Positions 53,686-60,933 of a stretch of 64,000 bases of DNA are shown piece after piece (the stretch's first letter is position 1; every line of letters begins with the position of its first letter). A model generated the notes under the pieces. That model did not search any database. It worked only from the letters and a program-made list of their open reading frames with translations, and was not told where the DNA came from. The stretch is from Deltaproteobacteria bacterium (GTDB lineage Bacteria; Desulfobacterota; Desulfobulbia; Desulfobulbales; SURF-16). The stretch spans positions 1 to 64,000 of the forward strand of contig JACRCD010000076.1 in NCBI GenBank assembly GCA_016219175.1, written 5' to 3'. The translations under genes were made by a program, and so were the position numbers.

Positions 53686-54033
53686 TTATGCCGAAAAGCA
53701 TCTTCTCGCTCCGACTATCACCTTGCCGATTTTCCAGTTTTTCCTGCTGTCGGACAGGGGCCGTCTGGTTATCGCCACAATGGGTTCCGGAGCCTCCTCA
53801 TGGACGCTGATAAAATCCCAGCAATCCGGCTCATTGATATCCTCATCGGCCATTTCAAGCTCAAGCATGATGGCTGCCAGATTTTCATCGAACGATTCAG
53901 CCGTGTTCTCAGCACTTGCCTTTTCCAAATCCCCTTTGCCCTGCATGCGCAGCAGATCAACAAGGAAGCGCTGCCCAATTTCTTCTTCATCAACGATCAT
54001 CGCCGTTTTCCATAACCAGAGTTTATACCGCAA
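53686..54033 (-). pseudogene. degenerate third receiver-domain gene
   Basis: The frame keeps receiver landmarks (AMIVDEEEIGQRFLVDLL for the acidic pocket, AAIMLELEMADEDI for the phospho-site, PEPIVAITRRP for the beta-4 region). The phosphorylated Asp position reads Glu (LELEM where the neighbours have MDLEM). The last strand-helix with the conserved Lys is absent. Best start is a TTG at 54033 or the ATG at 54000. It may be a decayed copy of the two neighbouring receivers, or an atypical receiver that no longer needs phosphorylation. Confidence 0.45.
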
Positions 54034-54095
54034 CCTGCTATTTATACCTATTGTATATGGAATTTTTATGCCAAGGGAGGCAGGGGATTAATAAA

Positions 54096-54167
54096 CGTTT
54101 CAGCGTTTCAACGTTTCAGCGATTGAGCGTTTCAACGCTCGAACGATGGAACGATGGAACGTTGATT
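54096..54167. repeat. degenerate 8-bp tandem array, 3' side of the sigma-54 regulator
   Basis: Nine phased octamers of the CGTTTCAG/CGTTTCAA type run from 54096 (CGTTTCAG, CGTTTCAA, CGTTTCAG, CGATTGAG, CGTTTCAA, CGCTCGAA, CGATGGAA twice, CGTTGATT). The same unit family lies on the other side of the regulator gene at 55771. A run of ten C follows at 54168. Confidence 0.75.
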
Positions 54168-54175
54168 CCCCCCCC

Positions 54176-54193
54176 CCGCAGGATATCCTGCGG
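54176..54193. promoter_or_regulatory. perfect 18-bp palindrome
   Basis: CCGCAGGATATCCTGCGG is self-complementary over its full length, 113 bp downstream of the sigma-54 regulator stop. It could be a protein-binding site or the base of a cruciform. No gene starts next to it. Confidence 0.4.
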
Positions 54194-54305
54194 AACATGC
54201 GGCAACCGTTGGTACTAAAAAGACAGAACAGCGGAACAACAAGGTGTTCAAGGCCGCCAGGAATTGTTGACAGCGCAATTTTTCCGGCAGGGGTGGTTGA
54301 AAGGG

Positions 54306-55742
54306 TTATTTTCCGTTCTCCCGGAGGGGAGGAAGACAAATATCATTGTTGTGCAGGAACTGGCTGAGGGATTGCCTGGAGAGGCCGATCAGCCTTGCCG
54401 CCATGCTGACATTCCCATCCGCCCTTTTCAGGGCTTCCTCCGCCAGCAGGCGGCGCATATCCTTCATGGAGGGCAGCATGTCGCCGAACCGCACCTTGCC
54501 GTCCGTTTTCGCGGGCAAAGGCGATGTTTTACCCGCGGACAGCCCCATGCCCCGGGCAAAGGATTCAAGTCCCAGGACGTTGCCCTGCTGCCGGCCCACC
54601 CCGTCAAAAATCAGGGCCTTGAGTTCCCGGACATTACCGGGAAAAGAATAATGGTCCAGGAGGCCATAGAGTTCCCGGGGCACGGTGATGTTTTTTTTGC
54701 CGAACTCCCTGGCCGCCTGCCCGGCGAAATACGGCACGAGCAGCCGCAGATCATCGAGGCGCTTGCGCAGGGGGGGCAGATGGACATGATGGGCGTTAAG
54801 CCGGAAGTACAGGTCCTTTCTGAAGGTTCCCCCGGCCAGCATCTCCAGGAGGTTGCAGTTGGTGGCGGCGACAACGCGGGCATCGGTTTTCCTCGGCGTA
54901 TCGGAGCCCAGGGGCAGGTATTCTTTTTCCTGCAGCAGACGCAACAGCTTGACCTGTGATTTCAGGGTCAGATCCCCGATTTCATCCAGAAAAAGGGTGC
55001 CGGAAACCGCTCTCTTTATCTGGCCCTCCCGGGCGGAGACGGCACTGGTAAAGGCCCCTTTTCCATGGCCGAACAGGGTGTCGCTGAATACCTCATCGTC
55101 AAGGCCGGCAACGTTCACGGCAACAAACTGCCCGCTCCTGCCGCTGGCCCGGTGAACGGCCAGGGCGGCAAGCTCCTTGCCGACGCCCGTTTCCCCGCTG
55201 ATCAACACAGGCTGACCGCTGGGGCCGATCTGCTCGATATAGCGGAAAACAGCGAGCATCTCGGGGCTTGCGGCCAGAAAGTCGTGGAATAATTCCGGAT
55301 GAAAAGGGGGGCCGTCCTGTTTGCCGCCGCGCAGGGCCGCATTTTCCCGGCGCAGCTCCCTCACCGCCAGGGCGCCGCTGATGCTGGCCAGCAGACGGCC
55401 GGTGGAGAGCGGCTTGGTGACATAATCAAAGGCCCCCTTCTTCATGCAGTCAACCACCGTGTCGATGGAATCCGTGGCCGTGGCCATGATGACGGGCAGC
55501 TCCGGAAAATTGGCGGCAATTTCCAGGAGCAGCTCATCGCCGCGCAGATGGGGCATGGTGATATCGAGCAACATCAGCGACGCCCCGCTTTCCCGAAGCA
55601 AGGACAGAACCCGGCGGCTGTCGCTAACGGCCACCACATTGCTGTAGCCGTTTGCGGCCAAGGTCCGGGCCACGGCCCTGGCCACCCCCTCATCATCATC
55701 GACAAGCACAATGGGCAGATCGGGGTGCGGTACGGTTTTCAT
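54306..55742 (-). CDS. sigma-54-dependent response regulator, NtrC family
   Basis: This 478-residue transcription activator has a receiver domain (about 10-125, phospho-Asp in LMLLDITMPHLRG), an AAA+ sigma-54 interaction domain (about 150-385) and a Fis-type HTH at the C-terminus (DGNVSMAARLIGLSRQSLSQ). Walker A is ISGETGVGKELAAL. The sigma-54 loop reads GAFTSA instead of GAFTGA. LFLDEIGDL is the Walker B. It is the last gene of an operon with a binding protein and two kinases. Arrays of 8-bp repeats lie on both sides; the upstream one is 29-108 bp before the start. Confidence 0.93.
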   Translation of the reverse strand: MKTVPHPDLPIVLVDDDEGVARAVARTLAANGYSNVVAVSDSRRVLSLLRESGASLMLLDITMPHLRGDELLLEIAANFPELPVIMATATDSIDTVVDCMKKGAFDYVTKPLSTGRLLASISGALAVRELRRENAALRGGKQDGPPFHPELFHDFLAASPEMLAVFRYIEQIGPSGQPVLISGETGVGKELAALAVHRASGRSGQFVAVNVAGLDDEVFSDTLFGHGKGAFTSAVSAREGQIKRAVSGTLFLDEIGDLTLKSQVKLLRLLQEKEYLPLGSDTPRKTDARVVAATNCNLLEMLAGGTFRKDLYFRLNAHHVHLPPLRKRLDDLRLLVPYFAGQAAREFGKKNITVPRELYGLLDHYSFPGNVRELKALIFDGVGRQQGNVLGLESFARGMGLSAGKTSPLPAKTDGKVRFGDMLPSMKDMRRLLAEEALKRADGNVSMAARLIGLSRQSLSQFLHNNDICLPPLRENGK

Positions 55743-55770
55743 TTTCCGGCATACCTCTTTAATTTAAGAA

Positions 55771-55850
55771 CGTTCAAGCGTTTCAGCGTTCAAGCGTTCA
55801 AGCGTTCAAGCGTTTCAGCGTTTCAGCGTTCAAGCGTTCAAGCGTAACAG
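55771..55850. repeat. phased 8-bp tandem array, 5' side of the sigma-54 regulator
   Basis: Ten contiguous octamers are seen: six CGTTCAAG, three CGTTTCAG and a final CGTAACAG. The spacing is exactly 8 bp throughout. The unit family is the same as at 54096-54167. Confidence 0.85.
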
Positions 55851-55920
55851 CCATGAGCCATCACCCATGAGCCATCACCCATGAGCCATCACCCATGAGC
55901 CAAAACCCATCACCCATCAA
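55851..55920. repeat. 14-bp tandem repeat
   Basis: Three exact copies of CCATGAGCCATCAC and one CCATGAGCCAAAAC run from 55851 to 55906, followed by CCATCACCCATCAA. The last part enters the final codons of the upstream histidine kinase gene. It adjoins the octamer array directly. Confidence 0.8.
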
Positions 55921-57709
55921 CATCCACGGGAATGATGACCCTGAAGGTGGAACCTTCGCCCTCGCGGCTGTGAATGTCAAGCTGAAAGTTCAGCTCCCTG
56001 ATGATGCCCAAGGTCACGGATAGACCCAGTCCGGTGCCCTCTCCCACCTCCTTGGTGGTAAAGAACGGCTCAAGACAGCGGTTTCGCACCTCCGGGCTCA
56101 TGCCGATGCCGTTATCCGTCACCTCAAAGATAATAATCCGATCGGATGTTGTCTCCTTTTTCTTGAATTGCAGGTTGATGAATTCCTGATCCGTGATGGT
56201 TTCATGGCGCAGCGAGACCGTTATTTTTTTAACCAGGCCGGCATCCTTTTCCTGTTTTTTGTCCACGGCGTAGCGGGCGTTTGACAGCAGATTGACCACG
56301 ATCTGCTCGAATTTCTGGCCGTCCGTTTTCACCAGGGGCAGGTCAGCGCTGATGGCCTCGGAGTATTCGATCATGTGGATGCGGAACTGCTCGCTGAAAA
56401 AGGTCATGGCCTCGCGCAGCGGGGAGACGAGGCTGATCCTTTTCCAGTCGCCGGACGAGGCCCTGGAAAAGGAACGCATGCTGTTGACGATGCCGGTCAC
56501 CTTCCTGACGTTTGCCAGCATTTCCTCGCTGGCCTCGGCCTCGGGGCAGTGGGGATCATGGCGGTCAAAATAGGACTTGCAGGTCTCGGCCCCCAGATTG
56601 ATGATGGTAAGCGGCTGATAAATCTCATGACCGAGGCCCGAGGCCATCTCGCCCAGCGCCGTCAGCCGGCCGGCATGGGTCAGCTGGGCCCGGTGGGCGG
56701 CCAGGCTCTGTTCGGCATTTTCCCGCAGTATCGCCGTGCCGATCAGACTGGCCGCGGTTTTCAAGGCATCCAGCTCGGCCGCGGGCCACTCCCTCTCATT
56801 CAGGCAATCGGCAAAGGTGACCACGCCCCAGCAGGACTTCTCCATCATGATGGGGGCCAGGGCTATGGATTTGATCTGAAAACGGTTGAGATAATCCTTC
56901 ACCTCCTGCTCCGCGAAATCCTTCGTGTTGCCGTAGAGCAGTTCGCCCCGGGCAAAGAGAGCCTGACAGCGGTCAAAACCCTTGTCCCGGTAAGAAATGA
57001 CCGGGGCGGACTCAAGCCCCTGGGCGGGAATGCCATCGCTGTTGATCCATCTGAATACAGGCTCCAGCATGAGTTCGCCCTGCTCATCGGCCGAGTGCTT
57101 CAAGATGTGCACGCGGTTGACTCCCAGCACCAGCCCCATCCTGCCGATCAGTCCCTCGATATGGGCCTGCCAGTCGGCGTTTAACAGCAGGGACCTGGCC
57201 ATGTCGTTGACCGCGGCCAGAATCATGTCCCGCCTGAGCAGAATGGCTTCGATGCGTTTCCGTTTGGCGATGTCCGCCTCAAGCAACCGGTTTTTTTCGT
57301 CGAGTTCAGTGAGGAGCCGGCTGTTTTCCCGGGTCAGCAGGTAGGTTTCCCCCGCCTTGCGCAGCAGCTGGAGCAGTTCCCCCTCATCCCAGGGCTTGAC
57401 CAGATAATGGTAGATCTTGCCCCGGTTGATGGAGTCGAGAATATCCTTGATCTCCGTATAGGCGGTGAGGATGATGCGCACCACGTCCGGGTCCTGTTCG
57501 CGGATGCGGCTGAGCAGCTCAACCCCCGTCATGCCGGGCATGCGCTGGTCGGCCACCACCACGCTGATATCCGGATTATCCTTGAATACCGCCAGGGCTT
57601 CCACCCCCGAAGCAGCGGTAAAAATCAGGAAATGACGCTGCATGGACACGGTAAAATTGATCAGGTTCGGCTTTTCGTCATCCACGTAAAGAATTTTTAA
57701 TTTTTCCAC
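55910..57709 (-). CDS. receiver-GAF-histidine kinase fusion
   Basis: This 599-residue cytoplasmic protein has a receiver domain (about 3-125, with phospho-Asp in VVVADQRMPGMTG), a coiled-coil linker, a GAF sensor domain (about 175-330, IALAPIMMEKSCWGVVTF), a HisKA with phospho-His in MASGLGHEIYQPLTII and a HATPase_c with VTDNGIGMS and GEGTGLGLSVTLGI. It starts with GTG and has an AAGGA site 6 bp upstream. It follows the membrane kinase gene by 68 bp and precedes the sigma-54 regulator, so a phosphorelay of membrane kinase, this protein and the regulator is plausible. Confidence 0.92.
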   Translation of the reverse strand: MEKLKILYVDDEKPNLINFTVSMQRHFLIFTAASGVEALAVFKDNPDISVVVADQRMPGMTGVELLSRIREQDPDVVRIILTAYTEIKDILDSINRGKIYHYLVKPWDEGELLQLLRKAGETYLLTRENSRLLTELDEKNRLLEADIAKRKRIEAILLRRDMILAAVNDMARSLLLNADWQAHIEGLIGRMGLVLGVNRVHILKHSADEQGELMLEPVFRWINSDGIPAQGLESAPVISYRDKGFDRCQALFARGELLYGNTKDFAEQEVKDYLNRFQIKSIALAPIMMEKSCWGVVTFADCLNEREWPAAELDALKTAASLIGTAILRENAEQSLAAHRAQLTHAGRLTALGEMASGLGHEIYQPLTIINLGAETCKSYFDRHDPHCPEAEASEEMLANVRKVTGIVNSMRSFSRASSGDWKRISLVSPLREAMTFFSEQFRIHMIEYSEAISADLPLVKTDGQKFEQIVVNLLSNARYAVDKKQEKDAGLVKKITVSLRHETITDQEFINLQFKKKETTSDRIIIFEVTDNGIGMSPEVRNRCLEPFFTTKEVGEGTGLGLSVTLGIIRELNFQLDIHSREGEGSTFRVIIPVDVDG

Positions 57710-57777
57710 GGCATTTCCTTATGTTTGCAGTTCGTAGTTCAACATTAAGCCGGGGACAGCCGGCACAGCACCATTCG

Positions 57778-59580
57778 TCATTCCGGCATGCTTCTGGCCG
57801 GAATCCAGCCCGGCAACGCAACGTCCGTTTGTTGCGCATCCGGATACTCCTCCCCGGCCCCGCCGGTTGGCGACACGGGCAATATCACCTCGAAAGACGT
57901 GCCCCGGCCCACCGTGCTTTCCACCTCAATCTCCCCGCCGTGCTGCCTGACAATATCGTAGGAGATGCCGAGTCCCAGCCCGCTCCCCTCCCCCACCTCC
58001 TTGGTGGTGAAAAAGGGATCAAATATCCTGGGCAGGATATCCTCGGCAATGCCGCGGCCGGTATCGGCAAAGCGGAGATACACCCGGTCCCGCCGCTGAC
58101 GGGTGGTGATGGTCAGCGTTCCCCCGTTGCCCATGGCCTGGGCCGCATTGTCCAGAATGTTCTGGAAAACCTGGCTGATACGGCCCGGAATGCAGCGTAC
58201 CGGCCCGATCTCTCCATAATCCTTGCTGATTTCCACCTTGCCTCCCCGGCTGTCCATGAAGGGGATGGTGGAGTCGATGACCGCATGGAGATCAACCTCC
58301 TTGAAATCCTCGTCATCCTGCCGGGAAAAGATCTTCATATCCTTGATAATGCGGGTGGCGCGCTGCGCCCCTTCCTCCATATTGGCCAGCAGCAGCTCAA
58401 AGGTGGTAAAGAGGTGGCCGTAATCAATCTCTTCCTTCAAGTCCCTGACCACAGCCAGCCTTTCGTCCATCTCCTCGCTGGTATCCGCTTTCTCAAGTGC
58501 GTCAAAGCCCGCGGCCAGTCTGCCCAGATCAGCCGTCAGCCGTCTGACCGAGGGCAGGGCGCCGGAAATGAAGTTGACGCTGTTGTTGATCTCATGGGCC
58601 ACCCCTGCCACCATCCGCCCCATGGCCGCCATCTTCTCCTTCTGGATGAGCTGTTGCTGGGTCTTGCGCAGTTCCGCCAGGGTATCCAGAAGCCTGCTGT
58701 TGACCTCTTCAAGCTGGCGCTGGCGGACGGAGAGCTCCGCCGTCCGCTGCCGGACCTTGAATTCCAGCCCGTCCTTTAATTCCGTGATGGTCCTGAAGGA
58801 GTTCTCAAGCTCCCGGATCATGCCGGCATGGGTTTCCGAAAGCAGGCTGAGATCATCATGGCCGTTTAAGTCCGCCGAACTCTCCCTGATCTTTTCCAGG
58901 ACATGGGCCAGGGGCCTGCTCATCCTGCGGACAATGGCCAGGATCGCCATGATCCCGGCGGCAAGATAGAGCAGGGCGAGCAGGCCCGTGTTGAACATGA
59001 TCTGGCGCACCCCCTGGCTGAAGGATTTTTTTGATACGGCCAGGGCGGCATAACCGGTCAGTTCCGTCCGCACCGCCTGTCCGTTCCCCTCAAAGTAGAG
59101 CTCCGTCTCGCTTGCCGCGGCCGATTTAAAAATAACCGGATGCCAGAAAATAAAGCTTTCCCCCGTCTGCCGGTACAGCTCGCCGGACTGTTCTATCTGT
59201 TTGAAAACAGCGGCCAGCTCGGCGGGGTTCTCCAGGCGCTGCGCTGGGTCGCTCTGCTGTTTCTGGCGCATGTAAAGCCTTTCCCCCTTTTTGTTGAATA
59301 TATCGGCCCGGATTACATCGGCATGATTCATGATGGCATCCACCGGCAGGAAAAAATCTCCCTCGTTTTCGGTAAAAACGGCGACACTGACGGATTGGGC
59401 CAGCAGTCTGACCAGGGCCTGGCCGTGACTTAAGGTGTCCTTTTCGTATGATTTCGCCTGCATGCGGATAAGGAAATAATCAAAGAAGCCGCTGAGCACC
59501 ACCACGATGGCCACGATGACCACGGCGATTCTGGCGATAAAGCTTTCGCGCAGGGTGCGGAGGAATTTCACTCTGTTCAT
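57778..59580 (-). CDS. membrane histidine kinase with periplasmic sensor domain
   Basis: This 600-residue kinase has membrane helices at about 14-36 and 195-220, enclosing a periplasmic domain of some 155 residues. A HAMP-like segment and a long coiled coil (about 225-330) follow. The HisKA domain has the phospho-His in MVAGVAHEINNSVNFI. The HATPase_c domain has FADTGRGIAEDI and GEGSGLGLGISYDI. Its start overlaps the stop of the PF04392-type binding protein by 4 bp (ATGA). It probably senses the ligand that the binding protein carries, as in other binding-protein-coupled kinases. Confidence 0.92.
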   Translation of the reverse strand: MNRVKFLRTLRESFIARIAVVIVAIVVVLSGFFDYFLIRMQAKSYEKDTLSHGQALVRLLAQSVSVAVFTENEGDFFLPVDAIMNHADVIRADIFNKKGERLYMRQKQQSDPAQRLENPAELAAVFKQIEQSGELYRQTGESFIFWHPVIFKSAAASETELYFEGNGQAVRTELTGYAALAVSKKSFSQGVRQIMFNTGLLALLYLAAGIMAILAIVRRMSRPLAHVLEKIRESSADLNGHDDLSLLSETHAGMIRELENSFRTITELKDGLEFKVRQRTAELSVRQRQLEEVNSRLLDTLAELRKTQQQLIQKEKMAAMGRMVAGVAHEINNSVNFISGALPSVRRLTADLGRLAAGFDALEKADTSEEMDERLAVVRDLKEEIDYGHLFTTFELLLANMEEGAQRATRIIKDMKIFSRQDDEDFKEVDLHAVIDSTIPFMDSRGGKVEISKDYGEIGPVRCIPGRISQVFQNILDNAAQAMGNGGTLTITTRQRRDRVYLRFADTGRGIAEDILPRIFDPFFTTKEVGEGSGLGLGISYDIVRQHGGEIEVESTVGRGTSFEVILPVSPTGGAGEEYPDAQQTDVALPGWIPARSMPE

Positions 59581-60482
59581 GGCGCGCCCGGGGCCAGATC
59601 AAGACCGAGTTTTTCGGTAATATCATGGTTAATGGCGGTCTTCACCGCGGAGATGTCCCGGACGGACAGTCTGCCGGCCGGCGTGCCGGTAAAAATTGCC
59701 GCGGCCAGGCGGGCCGCCTGCACGCCCATGTCCTCAAGATCAAAGGTCACGGCCAGGGCCGCCCCGTTTTTCAGGTATTTTTCCGAAAAGGCCAGCACCG
59801 GTGTTTTATTTTGAAAGGAAAAGAGAAAATAACTCTGCAGGGTCTGCGGGTTGGTAACGGTCAGATCAGGCAGCAGCCAGAGGAGATCAACCTTGCCCTT
59901 GAGTTTCTCCAGCAGTCCAGGCACCTCTCTGGCGCTGGACGCGGCCAGGGCGACAAACTCCAGATCCGGCCGGTTCAGGGCTGCCTGGTTAACGACATGG
60001 CTGCTGCGAGCCGGATCAAAGATCACCCCCACCCTTTTCACCTTGGGCAGATAGCGGGAAACCTGATCAAACTGCAATTTCGGCGGGATGTCGAGCCTGA
60101 TGCCGGTGATATTGGTCCTTTCCTCGACGATCAGCTCCGGGGCCGCCACCAGCAGGTAGATAACGGGGATGGACCGGATGTCCCGCACGCTAAGCAGGGC
60201 CTCGCGGCCCAGAGCCAGGATGAGGTCCGGCCGCAACGCGGCTATCCGCGCCGCGGCCGACTCTCCGCTTAAATCTGTGCCGAGATTGATCTCTTCTATA
60301 TGATGGGGCTCGATGGTTTTGGGGCCGCGGGCCGGCAGAATCTTGACCAGCTCCTCGGCAAAGGCCGACACTACCTGGGCATCCGGCAGGGGGCCGCCCT
60401 TCACCACCACAATCTCATAACCCAGGGCCGGCAGGACCCGGACCAGCAGCATGAGGATGAGGAGGATAAGGGTTTTTTTCAT
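59577..60482 (-). CDS. ABC-transporter-substrate-binding-like protein (PF04392 type)
   Basis: This 301-residue periplasmic protein has a signal peptide (MKKTLILLILMLLVRVLPALG). The ABC_sub_bind fold is shown by VKRVGVIFDP, LLWLLPDLTVTNPQT and TPVLAFSEKYLKNGAALAVTFD. The start at 60482 is chosen because the longer frame to 60539 has no signal-like sequence. No permease or ATPase gene is nearby. It is the first gene of an operon with two kinases and a sigma-54 regulator, and is therefore more likely to be a sensor partner than a transporter. Its ligand is unknown. Confidence 0.88.
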   Translation of the reverse strand: MKKTLILLILMLLVRVLPALGYEIVVVKGGPLPDAQVVSAFAEELVKILPARGPKTIEPHHIEEINLGTDLSGESAAARIAALRPDLILALGREALLSVRDIRSIPVIYLLVAAPELIVEERTNITGIRLDIPPKLQFDQVSRYLPKVKRVGVIFDPARSSHVVNQAALNRPDLEFVALAASSAREVPGLLEKLKGKVDLLWLLPDLTVTNPQTLQSYFLFSFQNKTPVLAFSEKYLKNGAALAVTFDLEDMGVQAARLAAAIFTGTPAGRLSVRDISAVKTAINHDITEKLGLDLAPGAP

Positions 60483-60508
60483 CTTGTTTTGTGTTTTCGG
60501 ATAATTGT

Positions 60509-60640
60509 GAGGCTCTTGCAAAATGAACTTGTGTGTCATTCCGAACGCAGTGAGGAATCTTTAATTGCTAGATTTTATTAGATTTCTCCCTTCGGTCGAA
60601 ATGACAGGAACCACTCTTTTGCTTATTTTGCAAGAGCCTC
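60509..60640. repeat. inverted-repeat element A
   Basis: Ends GAGGCTCTTGCAAAAT (60509-60524) and its exact inverse ATTTTGCAAGAGCCTC (60625-60640) enclose a second inverted repeat built from GTCATTCCGA...GAGGAATCT and AGATTTCTCC...GAAATGACA type arms. The element is 132 bp, with no coding frame. Confidence 0.75.
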
Positions 60641-60800
60641 TTGTTTAAGGTATTTCGCCGGCCGACCGAAGAGGTGGCCGGAACGGCACCCCTTTGTCGC
60701 TATTTTTTTACAATTTATACAATTATTATGCCATCTATTTGATAAAGGCAAACCTAATGATGGACAAGCCCGTTTAACATATGCTAATTTATATTTCATT

Positions 60801-60900
60801 GAGCCTCTTGCAAAATGACGACAATGCACGTTTCGTCATTCCGGGCAAGCGCAGCGCGACCCGGAATCCATTTGATTTTATGTCATTTTGCCAGAGGCTG
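60801..60900. repeat. inverted-repeat element B, related to A
   Basis: AGCCTCTTGCAAAATGAC (60802-60819) and GTCATTTTGCCAGAGGCT (60882-60899) are inverse with one mismatch. The interior has CGTCATTCCGGGCAAG and CCCGGAATCC. The outer sequence matches the ends of element A, showing a family. The element ends 34 bp before the TonB receptor start. Confidence 0.75.
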
Positions 60901-60933
60901 CATTTTTAATAAAATTTACGGGAACACCCGCAC

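Larger units (their letters stand above)
60483..60933. other. intergenic region with two inverted-repeat elements
   Basis: This 451-bp divergent spacer lies between the sensory operon (minus) and the TonB receptor (plus). It holds two elements with related ends (listed separately). Between them is an interrupted hairpin at 60658-60681 with arms CCGGCCGACC and GGTGGCCGG, the first carrying one bulged G. No protein gene is supported. Promoters for both operons must be here, and the elements may have altered them. Confidence 0.5.

Noticed and set aside
55771-55920. CRISPR-like look of the repeats beside the sigma-54 regulator
   Set aside because: Units are 8 bp and 14 bp in direct contact, with no unique spacers and no cas genes.
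60717-60732. TGGCAT-N5-TTGTA on the minus strand as a sigma-54 promoter for the sensory operon
   Set aside because: The -12 GC doublet reads GT and the -24 element has one mismatch, so the match is too weak to call.
60740-60775. GATAAAGGCAAACC followed by GGACAAGCC, resembling a GEMM (c-di-GMP/cGAMP) riboswitch core upstream of the TonB receptor
   Set aside because: The second half lacks the GCA of GGACGCAAAGCC, the P1b stem has only two pairs, and no second stem with a tetraloop receptor is seen. A covariance-model search would decide.
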